Assembly: GCA_000149265.1 (NCBI GenBank)
Contig: CH003147.1
Location: forward strand, 57,477 to 121,476
Direction of reading: 5' to 3'
DNA length: 64,000 nt
Origin: Ciona savignyi
Taxonomy: Eukaryota; Chordata; Ascidiacea; Phlebobranchia; Cionidae
Shown here: in pieces, positions 1-10,337 of the stretch
Layout of the letters: each line of letters opens with the position of its first letter
How positions within the stretch are numbered: the first letter of the stretch is position 1
Notes under the pieces: generated by a model
What the model saw: only the letters and a program-made list of their open reading frames with translations
Told to the model about the DNA's origin: nothing
Databases searched by the model: none
Program-made: the position numbers and the translations under genes

Positions 1-879
1 GTTCTTGTATTAGACCTTCTCGGTTACATTTAGGACATCGGACCTCCCATGTAAATGCGTTGAGGCTCATTGATTTTGTTGCCGGCAAGGGAACCGCTTC
101 AGGGCTGCTAAGAGCGCGTTTATTTCCTCTGTTTTACTGCGATATTTTAATTTCTTTCAAGTCAGAATTGGCGTCTTTTTTGGCATGAACGTGTTGGAAT
201 TGAGTGCCTTCAGCAAAGCTTGCTTCTTCAACAAGTTTAGTCTGTGCAGCACCGACACGTGCTCGTGGCCTGTTCTCGGGGATCGTTGTGCTGGCTTCAA
301 CTGCTTTGCTCTCCAGTTTAGGAAAATCCAATTCGCGCATTTTACATTCGGATTGTTTATGTCCTGGCTCCTGACAGTATGTCACATACAATTCAAAATC
401 GTTGATGTTAATATAGCTCGATATGGGGTTTAAATTTAAATCTTTTTTTGAAACCGATAATATTCTCATACCAGATATGAGCCCTAGCTTGTTGAGTTTG
501 CTTTGTACGTTGTGAACAGGAAGGTAGTTCTTTTCAAAAAAGGCCTTAATTTCGTCGTTTTTTAGTGGCACTGGTACCCATCCAATACCTATATTAATTT
601 TTGACCTTTTACATAATCGCACAAATTTGATATTTTCGTTCCTTAGTAGCATATCCGCCAATTTATTAACACTTTCTCGGTCTGTACAGGTAAAATCCAC
701 AAGATTTCCCTTTCTTTCGGCTATTCCCTTTAGCTTTTCCACCGGAAAATTCACTTCTTTAATAAGAGATCACATAATTCCGACCCTGACATCAGTTTAA
801 ACGTTGTTGCTGCTAAGCAGTTAGGCCTCTTTAACTCTGAGACCTTGTGTGCAATCGATGCATAAGTTTTCTCTGCCAT
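1..879 (-). mobile_element. Tx1-like LINE, ORF1 fragment (decayed, runs off the window edge)
   Basis: Reading the minus strand, an ORF1-like protein starts at the ATG at 877-879 (MAEKTYAS...). It is frameshifted near 751-754 and continues to a stop at 134. It is clearly related to ORF1 at 2479-3142: both share KRPNCL/ERPNCL, DFTCTDRE/DITCTSRE, IGWVPVP/LGWLPIP and a GMRI segment. The zinc knuckle is damaged. The first CxxC pair of the sister copy (CRFC) is missing and only C-EPGH-C remains. Below 134 the minus strand reads a CPKCNREG stretch, matching the Cys-rich tail (CPNCERYC) of the other copy. ORF1 proteins of this type bind element RNA. This copy cannot encode a whole one. Confidence 0.8.
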
Positions 880-894
880 TTTTCGCAACCGCAC

Positions 895-1030
895 GCTAGC
901 CGTGCAAATCGTGAATGACGCGACATACAGGTGACGGTACGATAAGCGCACAAGCGGAGATCCTCAAGCGAAGGTTGGTCTGGCTAGAATACGCCCGGAA
1001 GGTGGCGCAACAGCGCTAGTGCACAGATTA
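895..1030 (+). repeat. SINE body copy (family S1), no tRNA-like part
   Basis: This stretch aligns with 2100-2215: shared blocks are tacaggtga-ggt-cgataagc, ggctagaatac-cccggaaggtgg and acagcgctagtgcacagat. It ends in a run of A at 1027-1036. The tRNA-like module that follows the same body at 2262 and 8844 is absent here. Confidence 0.7.
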
Positions 1031-1439
1031 AAAAAAAACTACTCTTATACAAAAAAAGGCCTGGTGACGAGTCATCTGTATTACTTTTTATTTCTGTGTA
1101 ACTTTTGTCGAAGAAATTCGGCCGATCGGCTGCTGCCAGTTACCCACACATTGTTCGATGTAACTCTTTGTTAACGTATTGATTCACTGTGACTTTTATG
1201 TCTAATAAAGTAAAAAAATATTTTTTTATCTTACACCGCTTATACGAGGTACAAAGGCCAAAACCCAAACTGCAGTCAGTCATATTGCATTTTATAAATT
1301 TTAAGGATTATCATCAGGTGTTTAACACTGTAACTTTGTTTCTTTTTTAACACAGTATCTTTTTTATTGCTAAATATATGCCTGTTTAAGTACAAAACTA
1401 GAGTTGAGCATGTAATAACTTGTTCGATGCACGGTTTTA
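1031..1439. other. no gene seen
   Basis: AT-rich sequence without a convincing exon, tRNA or terminal repeat. It separates two SINE-derived pieces. Confidence 0.5.
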
Positions 1440-1680
1440 AGCTGCAAGCGTCCCCATAATACTAGCTTACATACAACAATATAGGGTGATTTAACAGGAT
1501 AACATGATCTACTGCACACAGCGCATAACCGCTAAGTATCTTGGTCTCGGACACAAACGACCAGCAACAGCACCTACCGAACCTGTAGCAGTTCTTCGAC
1601 TAAAAAGCGCATGGAACACATTTTTGGTCTGAATATTATATGTCCGGTAGGTGGCACAATAAAACAAATACTATAGTTAC
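1440..1680 (+). repeat. SINE family S1, 5' head and partial body
   Basis: The phrase tatagggtgatttaacagga at about 1482 recurs at 8705 ahead of the S1 body. It is followed by a degenerate body ending in a ccggtaggtggcac motif near 1648. I see no box A/box B module after it. Confidence 0.5.
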
Positions 1681-1847
1681 CGGGACAGGTAATTTAAGTT
1701 GGAATTGTTGTGTGACCAAATAGATAGATAGCATGACCATCACGATTTTCATACAAACAATGACTCAGTGGCTTACCATGGTAATACATGAACAACAGTT
1801 TCCGATATGCACATATTTACCGTCGAAAATAAGGACAATTTACATTA

Positions 1848-1915
1848 AATCAAATATGTTGCCGTATTATATTGCGTTTTGGAATAGTGGTGGTGGTCAC
1901 GTGGTGGACACTTGT
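1848..1915 (-). repeat. degenerate copy of the CTAGAGAGTG terminal-repeat family
   Basis: Read on the minus strand, the stretch gives agtgtccaccacgtgaccaccaccactatt. This matches the family consensus seen at 43210 and at both ends of the 10338-25612 structure (agtgt-aaccacgtg, accaccactattt). Confidence 0.45.
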
Positions 1916-2084
1916 TAATATTATTTTGTTCTTATCATTTCTCGCGTACAAAGTTGCAAATTTACTAAGGGGTCAAACTTGGAAATTATAAGGTCATTTT
2001 CGACTAAAAAAGTATATAAACTTGACATTAGCATATTAGTAAGTATGTTACTCTTTCAATATTGGAATCGCAAGATATAAGCGT

Positions 2085-2395
2085 CTCCATAAGACAAGAA
2101 TACCGCGACCTACAGGTGAAGGTGCGATAAGCACACGCAGCGCAGATCCTTAAGCCCTAGTTGGACTGGCTAGAATACCCCCGGAAGGTGGCGAAACAGC
2201 GCTAGTGCACAGATACTTGCAAGAATATTTTTAAAAGTACCAGGTATGGTGGATGTTACTACGTGCACGGTCGTGTGAACGAGTGGTTAACGCGCCCCGA
2301 TACATATATCGACTAATATACACAAAACGGTCTAAATGACACGAACCCTTCATTGGTTCGAAACTTGGCTCGGTAAAAAAATTAAAGAAAAAAAC
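2085..2395 (+). repeat. SINE family S1, body plus tRNA-Ser-like 3' module
   Basis: The body (2100-2215) is followed at about 2262 by a tRNA-like module. Box A is in gtcgtgtgaacgagtggtta and box B is in ggttcgaaactt near 2357; the copy ends cggtaaaaaaatt. The module resembles the start of animal tRNA-Ser (gtggccgagtggttaa). The tRNA-like part lies at the 3' side of the element, just before the A-rich tail, not at the 5' end as in ordinary SINEs. Confidence 0.65.
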
Positions 2396-2410
2396 ATATT
2401 TTTAAAAGTT
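2396..2410 (+). repeat. left target-site duplication of the Tx1-like LINE
   Basis: The 15-mer atatttttaaaagtt recurs exactly at 8663-8677, on the other side of the LINE. It therefore defines the insertion as 2411-8662. Confidence 0.8.
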
Positions 2411-2478
2411 CATTCTCTTTCAGCAGCGGTGGTAGCAGGACGTGTTTGTTCTGCTACGCCGTGAGCGATAAGACAAAT

Positions 2479-3142
2479 ATGCATCAAGCAGCGCCACGTG
2501 GCAACATGCCAATTAGAAGTTACGCGAGGGCAGCAAGAGCCAGAAAACACACAAAGCAACTGGAAAGACCGAATTGTTTATCAATAAAAGAAAAAATCAG
2601 ACTCGACCGCCCAAAAACGCTAGAAATTATTAAAAAATTAAAAATTCACAAAAAGTTATTTGGAATCCCCGAAATGCAGGGAGGCATTATTGATATCACC
2701 TGCACCTCCAGAGAAGCAGTTCTTGAGCTTCACGAAATTTCGGAAAAACAAGAGGAAGTCCAGTCGGTGCGACTTTACCAAACCGATAAGATTGGCATCG
2801 CACTGGGCTGGTTACCGATTCCCATGGAAAACGACGTAAGACAAGAAGCAATGGAAGAATTCGGATGTGTACATAAAATTATAAGAAAAAACATATAAAG
2901 ATGGAATGGTGACTGGCATGCGGATAGTAATAATGAACAAACAAGACATTAAAGACAATCCAATATCTAGATACATAATAATTCAAGGTTATGAAGTATA
3001 TGTAACATACACTGGCCAAGAAAAAACATGCCGTTTTTGCTCCGAAATGGGGCACGTGAGCCTGGATTGTCCTCATTGGCGCGACGAATTCCCTGTGAGG
3101 GGCGTAGCACGCAAAAAATCAGCCCAATTAGGCCCGACTTGA
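2479..3142 (+). pseudogene. LINE ORF1 (RNA-binding, zinc knuckle), frameshifted
   Basis: The first ATG is at 2479 (MHQAAPRG). One frame runs to a stop at 2898; a +2 shift then continues from about 2906 (MVTGMRIVIM) to 3142. The second part carries a CCHC zinc knuckle, CRFCSEMGHVSLDC (C-x2-C-x4-H-x4-C). The likely role is nucleic-acid binding in the LINE particle. It aligns with the minus-strand copy at 1-879, which shows the original reading frame passed through the shift. Confidence 0.8.
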
Positions 3143-3432
3143 GACTGATGCCATGTTGCACGACTTTCCAACCTACAATGCACATTGCTGATGGAACACT
3201 ACAATGCCCGAACTGTGAAAGGTATTGTGCGGATTGCAATTGCGGCCGCTTCAATTATTTTTTAAACAAAGAGCTTAGCAAACCCTGTGAAAATTTAAAA
3301 TGTAAGCACAGATACATTTATTGCAACTGTGATAAAAAATACGTTACAGAAATATCCCCAGAACAACCGTTTAAATGTAAATGTGGCTTCGAATATGACT
3401 ACAATGTGAAGAATGGTGTCAAGACTACTTAA
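3143..3432 (+). pseudogene. Cys-rich C-terminal extension of LINE ORF1
   Basis: In the frame ending at 3432 there is a dense cysteine cluster: CPNCERYCADCNC, then CENLKCKHRYIYCNC, then FKCKCGFEY. It follows the knuckle after one further frame change near 3140 and overlaps the ORF2 start (3413) by about 20 bases. A matching CPKC segment exists at the edge of the minus-strand copy (below 134). It may be a second zinc-binding domain. I do not recognise it as a named domain. Confidence 0.6.
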
Positions 3433-4875
3433 TCTTTTTATAATTGCTTTAAGTGTCGCAACTTATAACGTAGCTGGAATAAGAGACAATGATAAACGAA
3501 AAGCTGACCTTAACTTTATTCGACAAAAACACTTTAATATAATATTATTGCAAGAGACGCATTATGTTCAACCGAAATCCAAAAACGTTGGGAATTAGAG
3601 TGGGGCTTAAAAATAATATGGGCGCATGGCACGAATCGAAGGTGTGGCAATATTATTTGACAACAAAACCCCTTATAAAGTAGGGAAGACCCTTTATCGA
3701 TCCGAATGGTCGTTTTGTCATAGCTGAGGTCGGATTTAGCGAGACAACGTTTGTACTCGTTAATGTGTACGCGCCTAATAATGACGACCCACAGTTTTTT
3801 TTCAAAATTTGTTTCGAAATATCGTTTCCCTTGCCGGTATAAATGAAGTAATAATTGGTGGAGACCTCAATATAATTATGGACGCTACCTTAGACCGCCA
3901 TCGACCTGGAGCAAGCAATAAGCCAACAGCTACTAATGTGGTCCGTGCGCATCTGCAAACGCTCGGGTTGGTGGACGTATTTCGATTCAGAAATCCACAG
4001 TTGATGCGGTTCACCCGTTTCCAAGCGAACCCGTATTCGGCGAGCAGGATAGATTATAATAAGTTAAAATGTGAACTTAATGATCTTGTAAAACGCCGGT
4101 CCAAAGGTGCAATAATTCGAAGTCCCGTGAGATGGGTAGAGCATAGTGAAAAGTGTACTAAATACTTTTTAAATCTCGAAAAACGAAATGCAGAAAAAAA
4201 GGCAATTTATCGACTTGAGAGCAATGGCGCTATCTTAACAGATCATGTAGAAATCGTAAACGAACTTGCGACATTTTATGAAAGTCTATATAAAAATGCG
4301 GGACGCTAAACACCTGCTCGAAGAAATATCTTCACATTTGTCCTCACTGGACATACCGTTTTTAGATGAAAATACCGCGAAGAGCATAGAATATGCCATA
4401 ACTGAAGTAGAATGTCGTAAAGCCCTGGATACAATGCCAAACAATAAGTCTCCTGGTAGCGACGGTTTTCCCACTGAATTTTACAAACTGTTTTGGGTTG
4501 CCATAAAGTCTTACTTTATAAGTCTTACTTGAAGCGCTCCATTTAACAGAAAGAAACAGATATCTAACGGAAACGCAAAAGCACGGGGTAATAACACTAA
4601 TTCCTAAACCGAACAAAAATGTATTACTAGCGACTAACTATCGCCCAATCACTCTTCTGAACGTGGACTATAAAATAATTTCAAAAGTAATAAATAACAG
4701 ATTCAAGAGCCTCCTTCCCCCTTTGATACATCCCGATCAAAATGATTTCGTGAAAGAAAGGTATATAGGTAATAACATTCGACTTTTATTTAACTTAATC
4801 GATTATTGTGACTATGAAAGCATACCTGGGGCAATATTTAACGTGGACTTCTATAAAGCATTCGATACGCTAAGC

Positions 4876-5640
4876 TGAACGTTTGTCAACTGCAACGTTT
4901 GACCTTTATTAGAGGGGTTCGCTGCAACGTTTGACGTTCGTCGCGGGGGTTTTGCCCTCTTTGGGTGGACCTTTGGCATTATGGATGGACGTCTGTGCTG
5001 CACCGCGTAGCTCGAATATATGCTGACTCCGATATCCGACGTCCAAAGATCGAGTCCACGCTAGTTGAAAGTTAGTTGTTTATTGTCAAACGTTGTCAAT
5101 ACGAACACACGAATAAAACAATGCACTTTACTCGGGATTAGATTCGCTGAACCGGCTGGCGTCGGAATAACTGCGCGGTGCGATTAATAGACAGTCCGTT
5201 TTCCTTGCGGCCTGTCAACTCGTTCTTTGTTTAATCCGGAAGCTGCGACTTTTGCCTTGTTCCTTTTCTGTCAACTTCATGACAAAGTCTCAAAACCTGG
5301 CGCTTAGCGCGCCAGGCGGAAGTCAACCCGGTCTCCTCTCAGCCCAACCACAGTCTTCTCTTTTTGACGCCCAAACATGCGTATTTATCTGGTGCTCCAA
5401 TCACTAAGAGAAAAACTCCATGATGCCCTTTTTTCGGGTCTTTCGTTCATGTAATATTTTCTCTCCAAGACCACTTAAGCGTGACCCACTTAAAGATTAA
5501 CGGACTACATAATTTCTCGGTCAGCCTTCGCACGCGATCAACAACACCGACCATTACCTGACGTCATAATGTTCTCATCGTGATTCTGCAGTTTTCCAGT
5601 GGATGACGTCAATCTTATCGCGGATGTTTGAATTGTAGTG
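4876..5640 (-). mobile_element. LTR-like insertion inside LINE ORF2
   Basis: The LINE reading stops right after AFDTLS at 4875 and is recognisable again only from about 5650 (RCINQMLNDGDS). The pentamer taagc occurs at 4871-4875 and again at 5476-5480, so a 600-bp unit 4876-5475 may be a solo LTR. On the minus strand it has an aataaac near 5085, a TATA-like agataaatac near 5385 and a CA end. The 5481-5640 part is not explained. It may be more of the same insertion or a second event. Confidence 0.45.
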
Positions 5641-6376
5641 AATACAAAGCGACTTCGCTGCATCAACCAAATGTTAAACGATGGGGATTCGGTCAACATA
5701 TTCATTAATGGATTAAACCTTTTATACCGACCCAAGCTGTTTCATTTTGAACAATAATCACGTTGCCACACAATTTACATCCAAACGTGGCGTTCGTCAA
5801 GGTGATCTCTTGTCACCTACATTATTTGTTTTGGCAATTGAAATATTAGCGGATATTAGCGGTGGAAATTCGCTCGTCACAAATCCCCGGCATAACAGTC
5901 ATGGAGAAGGAGATAAAAATTTCCATGTTGGCGGACGATACCATGATAACGCTGGACGGGGAGATTAAAAGCTTTAACTTAGCATATAAAATCTTGAAAA
6001 ATCACAGAAAAATGTCAGGATGCGTAATAAACCTTCAGAAATCGAATGCGTTTTACATTGATAGTAAACGGTCGTGCGATTTAAAACCCCTTCTAAATAA
6101 AGGATTGCCGTAGTCTAACAACGAGATAAAATATCTTGGCATTGCATTTCCTATTGGTCGCAACAACAATGGTCGAGATCTTTTTAATATTAATATGACG
6201 GAACCTGCAAAGAAAATCAAAACGCTGTTAAATATTTGGGCCTCTCGAACCTTGACTCTAACTAACTGTGATTAAATCCTTAGTCATAACGACACTGACG
6301 TACAAACTAAGTGTAATACCTACGCCACCACCTAGCGTCTTCTTAAAAAAACTTAAAGAAAGCATTTTTCACTTAT

Positions 6377-6420
6377 ATATGGGGGTCGAATTGGGAACAT
6401 ATGGGGGTCGAAATGGGAAC
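6377..6420 (+). repeat. 22-bp tandem duplication within ORF2
   Basis: Two adjacent copies of atatgggggtcgaa-tgggaac (6377-6398 and 6399-6420) differ at one base. The duplication interrupts the LINE thumb-region reading and adds to its decay. Confidence 0.75.
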
Positions 6421-6687
6421 GAATCAAGAGAACAACGCTATGTAGCGACATTGGTGAGGGAGGGGCAAAAATGCTTGATATTGACGCCTATATTTTGGCA
6501 TTGCAAGCCAAATGGATAAAAAACTTACTAGACACGGACTACCATGCAGCCTGGAAAGACGTGGAAAATGTATATTTTAGTAAAGCGGCATTAGCATCAA
6601 CGCTGCAGTCCAAGTTACGTGAAACGTCCAACGACATCGTCCGGCTATTCCCTTTGCGAGCGCTTCGGACCACGGCAGTAGCTGTTA

Positions 6688-7643
6688 GGCTGGATTCACA
6701 CCAGAACCACATTTTGTCGTACGTCCGACAAAAAGGTTTTTGTCGTAAGCGTGTTTTTCGTTTTTTGTTTTGGACGATTCACACCAATAAAACGTGTTTC
6801 GGTCCGACGGTTTGCGTGAGTATGGATAAACACTTATAACTAGAATTTTATATTAAAATAAAGGTGAAGACATCATAATTTTTAATTGGTAGTCAGAGTA
6901 CTATCGTCATAGGACACCATTTAACTTGTATAAATCCTATATTGGATAAACTAAACACGCTAATGGAACATAAAAAAATTACATTTTTGAAGTATGACAA
7001 CCTACCTTTTTCCTGAATTACTAATAGACTGAAGCCAATTATAGAATGGAAACATACTTTTATAGATCAGTATTACAACCTTAAATCCTTAACATCAAAC
7101 ACTCTTGACCTTAACATTTGTACACTACATGGCTGCCAAAACTGTACTAGAGGTGTCATACGTTATTTTGGTTGTTCTTCTGCCAAGTTTTATACCAGAA
7201 CAAACCTAAGAAGTGTGGTATAGTAATTTAAAGTGGTGCCAATATTTTGCACTTCGACAACAAAAAAACAATAACTCGGATAAATTCATTGTAGGGTAAA
7301 GGTATTGGTTTCATCTGTACAAATAAAACAATGACATTTCTTTTTGCTCACAGTTGATATCACCCATAGTAATAATGGTATCTGCACTGCACATTAACAA
7401 TAAAACAATTGTAAATGCTGATATTTCACGATATTAAACTCGTCCAACAAAAAACATGTCGCAAGAAAATAGCGCATGCCCTATTCCTGAAAAACATGTT
7501 TTTTTTGTCGTACGACAGAAAACGTGTCGTTTGCGTCAAAATCGGACTGGTGTGAATCGGCGCATAAGAGATAATGCGTTCTATTTGAGAAACGTCGGTA
7601 CGACACGACAAAAAGTTGTTGTCGTTTTGGTGTGAACCAGGCC
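6688..7643 (+). mobile_element. PIF/Harbinger-like MITE (956 bp) inside LINE ORF2
   Basis: Ends are ggctggattcacacc at the left and ggtgtgaaccaggcc at the right, which are inverted. They are flanked by TTA on both sides (6685-6687 and 7644-7646). A TWA duplication and GGCC-type ends are the hallmark of the PIF/Harbinger superfamily. Joining the flanks with one TTA puts LINE ORF2 back into one frame across the site (AVAV to RRVYSNG), which confirms the boundaries. No transposase is seen inside. A partial relative lies at 62275-62405 and 63905-63959. Confidence 0.85.
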
Positions 7644-8662
7644 TTAGACGTGTATACTCCAACGGAACTCGCCTTGATCGCATTAACGACCCTCGCTACC
7701 TCTGGTTGAACTCAAATATTAAATCGCGCAATAGAACATTCTTCATTGTGGACTTGGCAGAGGCCGGGGTAACCAACTACTCTCAAATTATTAACACCGA
7801 GGGTAGCTATATGAGCTTCAAGGAGTTGCGAAAAGCTTGTTCGATAACTGATACATTAGACAATTTTACAAAATTTAACAAATTAATTCATGCCGTGCCG
7901 GAAGCTTGGGATCAAGGCGATCCACAAAGCCCAAGTAAGACCGATTATTCCAGCAAATTGTTTGACTTGATCGAAAAGTTAGAAGGTTACCAAACAACGA
8001 AATCAATATATGACGATGTTATCGCAGCTAGCGCAACAATCTCCATAAAACCGAAGGAAAACTGGGCGCGCTCGCTCGATATTACCATCGAAAACTGGGC
8101 ATAAATTTACTGTGATAATTATTTTTGTACCTTAAAAACTCGGTACCGCTCCTTTTAAATTAAACTAAATAACAGAGCTATAGTAACTAATGATAAATTA
8201 CATCGTTTGGGATTCAAAGACACTAATCGGTGCGGATTTTGCAAGATCGAACCAAAAACCTTAACCCACCTATTCTATTTTGCCCCAAAATCAGGGCTTA
8301 TTGGAATAATGTCGAAAACTGGTTAAGCGCGGCATTTCGTAGACCATACAGTTTACCTCCACAAAATTGTTTCTTTGGTACTGTTAACAATTGTGTCATC
8401 AACTGACTGTATTTTATTATGTGCAAGAGTCTGTATATACAGAGGGAAAACAACCGACAGAGTGCCCCCCACCACTCAATCATTCATTAGTGAAGTGGAA
8501 GCCCTCAGAAAAAGGGAACTGATAATAGCAAAAAAATTAAACAAACTAGATCCTCATAACCGTAAATGGAATACCATTTCAGAGTGAAATGTATTGCTGT
8601 CATTTTGTGTTGGTGCCCGTTCATCTTCTTCTCTAAATAAACGTTCAAATGTTGTTAAAAAA

Positions 8663-8677
8663 ATATTTTTAAAAGTT
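8663..8677 (+). repeat. right target-site duplication of the Tx1-like LINE
   Basis: An exact copy of the 15-mer at 2396-2410, directly after the A-rich LINE end. Confidence 0.8.
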
Positions 8678-8696
8678 TGGCCAGACCAGTTTACGT

Positions 8697-8945
8697 ACAG
8701 CAACATAGGGTGATTTAACAGGATAACGGAACCTACGGTAATGATATGATAAGCGTAAGCAGCGCAGATCCTGAAGCGAGTGGTGAATCGGCTACCGATT
8801 GTCCGGAAGATGGCGGGACTGAGCATTTTAAGTTGACGCAGTACGGTCGTGTGACTGAATGGTTAACGCAACCGATACATAAACCGACTAATATACTAAA
8901 ACAGTCACTGTGTTGAGTTCGAAACTTGCCTCGGTAAAAAAAATT
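8697..8945 (+). repeat. SINE family S1, most complete copy
   Basis: The head is acagcaacatagggtgattt. The body carries agcgcagatcctgaagcgag and ccggaagatggcggg. A tRNA-Ser-like module from about 8846 has box A in gtcgtgtgactgaatggtta and box B in gagttcgaaacttg, with the end cggtaaaaaaaatt. It is the best sample of the head-body-tRNA order in this window. Confidence 0.7.
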
Positions 8946-9730
8946 AATTGACACAGTTAAAGCTGATTTTCTTATACCTTTGTCGTCATACTAAGATTCG
9001 TTCGCTTCGGATTCCATGTAAGAACGAGAACTATTTTGGTCTGGTAAACATGGTTCGTATGTTAGTCTGAATAACGAAAAGAAATAGACCAATAAAGACT
9101 TGTACAACAACTTTTGTTTTAATGGGAAATTCCCCGAGATTGTTTTATGTCTTGGCAGAAGCGAGGATAGATTGGATAGCATATGTCCGGAAACAAGCTG
9201 AACCTACAATGCTCCTAGTTGTTAAACCGTCTGTGTGACTTTTATAAGGAAAACCATATTATGTTAATTTCATATGTTTATACAGAAACATTAATTGGTT
9301 ATAACTCGTATAATTGGGGTTGCAGCGGGTAGTATAGCGATTCTGGCGCTATAAACTATGATACTATTGTTTATCATAAAAACATCAATGGCTTTATCAC
9401 ACGCACAATCTTTAGATTATGGCGCTCTTAACGTTCGGTTATGCTAGTTATTGCAGTATGTTAAAACCATTCAAGAGTTAATTTTAATATAAACAAGTTT
9501 GCACAAATACACATCTCTAGGTCAAATTATCTCATGTTTTATCCCTTACTGTCTTACAAGTAGAAACACATAATATATACATAAAGTCAAATTTTCGCTG
9601 GAAACTTCGGCCGTTACACAGCTTAATCGCGCTCAGATTTAATTCTTCGTAGTGTTAGCACAAAGCATGTACACAGCATGTGTTTTTATGCAAAATATTG
9701 GTATAACATTAATTAGGCAAATAAACAACC
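8946..9730. other. no gene seen
   Basis: AT-rich sequence with no exon, tRNA or terminal repeat that I can support. Confidence 0.5.
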
Positions 9731-9737
9731 AACTTAC

Positions 9738-9853
9738 CGCGGCTTGTTCTTCCGGTTCCATTTCAGCTTCTTGTACTTTGTGCTTGAAGCCTCCGCAAGA
9801 ATCGCTTTTCTCTACGCGTCGTCTTCCTCGTTTCCACGCATTCGTCGATTAAG
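9738..9853 (-). CDS. possible coding exon of unknown gene
   Basis: On the minus strand a strong donor (GTAAGT at 9732-9737) ends an open stretch reading ...TNAWKRGRRR, then SDSCGGFKH and EMEPEEQAA. Composition (basic, then acidic) and base content (GC-richer than the flanks) look coding. The acceptor is uncertain: a tgcag lies at about 9868, but that frame meets a TAA. No family is recognised. Confidence 0.25.
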
Positions 9854-9914
9854 TAGTTTTCTGCATAGAATGATAAAGAATAAGTTAATGTTCGCGCTTC
9901 AATTATTAGTTTAT

Positions 9915-10095
9915 ACATGGTAGATTGGGGTTAAAGTAATTAGCACCATCGTATATTGGGGTTAAAGTCATTATCATCATGGCAGATTGGGGTTAAAGTC
10001 GTTATTATCAAGGTAGCTTAGGGTTAAAGCCAACATATTAAGGTAGCTTTGGGTTAAAGTTATTATTATCATTGTAGATTAGAGTTTAGTCATCA
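9915..10095 (+). repeat. minisatellite, about 35-bp unit
   Basis: Five to six imperfect copies of ggtagattggggttaaag followed by tmattatcatca. The copies lose similarity toward the right end. Confidence 0.75.
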
Positions 10096-10290
10096 GAGAA
10101 TGCCAACCACGTGTGAATCTCAACTATTTGTTTTTTTAATGTACGCTATTTTACTGCATTCAGAAACGATCTGATTACCTAGCTACCTCGTCACCTTTTG
10201 TATATTTTATACAAAATAAATAACGTTAACCGTTAGTTTCACGCAAGTAGATACTAATGGGTAGAAAAGGCCTAACCGAACATAAATACA
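10092..10290 (+). repeat. short copy of the CTAGAGAGTG family
   Basis: It opens with agagaatgccaaccacgtg and closes with agatactaatgggta. The 55803-55945 copy has the same ends (agagagtgtcaaccatgtg ... aaactaatgggtta). It lies just outside the left arm of the large inverted structure. Confidence 0.5.
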
Positions 10291-10337
10291 ACCTTATTAC
10301 GCGTATAAATAAGGTGAAAACACAAAACTAAGATAAA

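Larger units (their letters stand above)
3413..8587 (+). pseudogene. LINE ORF2 (endonuclease-reverse transcriptase), multiply broken
   Basis: The endonuclease begins at about 3450 (ATYNVAGIRDN, LLQETHY). It continues through shifted frames with GVAILFDN, DPNGRFVIAEV and LVNVYAPNND, then GGDLN at about 3855 and SRIDY at about 4045. There the frame jumps straight into the RT N-terminus (KCTKYFLNLEKRNAEKKA), so part of the endonuclease end is deleted. RT motifs follow: NKSPGSDGFPTEFY (4440), NYRPITLLN (4640), GAIFNVDFYKAFDT (about 4830), RGVRQGDLLSP (about 5790) and MLADDTMI (about 5925). The C-terminal knuckle CGFCKIEPKTLTHLFYFCP is at about 8230, and the protein ends at 8585-8587. It is a fossil and not expressible as one protein. 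Confidence 0.85.
2411..8662 (+). mobile_element. Tx1-like (L1-group) non-LTR retrotransposon, near full length, inactive
   Basis: The element runs from just after the left 15-bp duplication to an A-rich end after an aataaa at about 8634. In order it holds ORF1 with a zinc knuckle and a Cys-rich tail, then ORF2 with an endonuclease, a reverse transcriptase and a C-terminal zinc-knuckle region. All are broken by frameshifts, stops, an internal deletion and two later insertions (4876 to about 5640, and 6688-7643). ORF2 is of the APE-endonuclease L1/Tx1 type: motifs GGDLN, SRID, NYRPITLLN, VDFYKAFDT, RGVRQGDLLSP and LADD. The exact clade is from motif style and would need a phylogeny. Confidence 0.85.

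Noticed and set aside
2220..2236. third copy of the LINE target duplication (atatttttaaaagt)
   Set aside because: It lies within the S1 SINE and shares only an A/T-rich 14-mer, so chance or SINE-internal sequence is enough. The 2396/8663 pair bounds the LINE precisely.
2262..2385. tRNA-Ser gene
   Set aside because: Box A and box B are present, but the cloverleaf arms do not pair, the same module recurs many times, and it ends in an A-rich tail. It is a SINE part.
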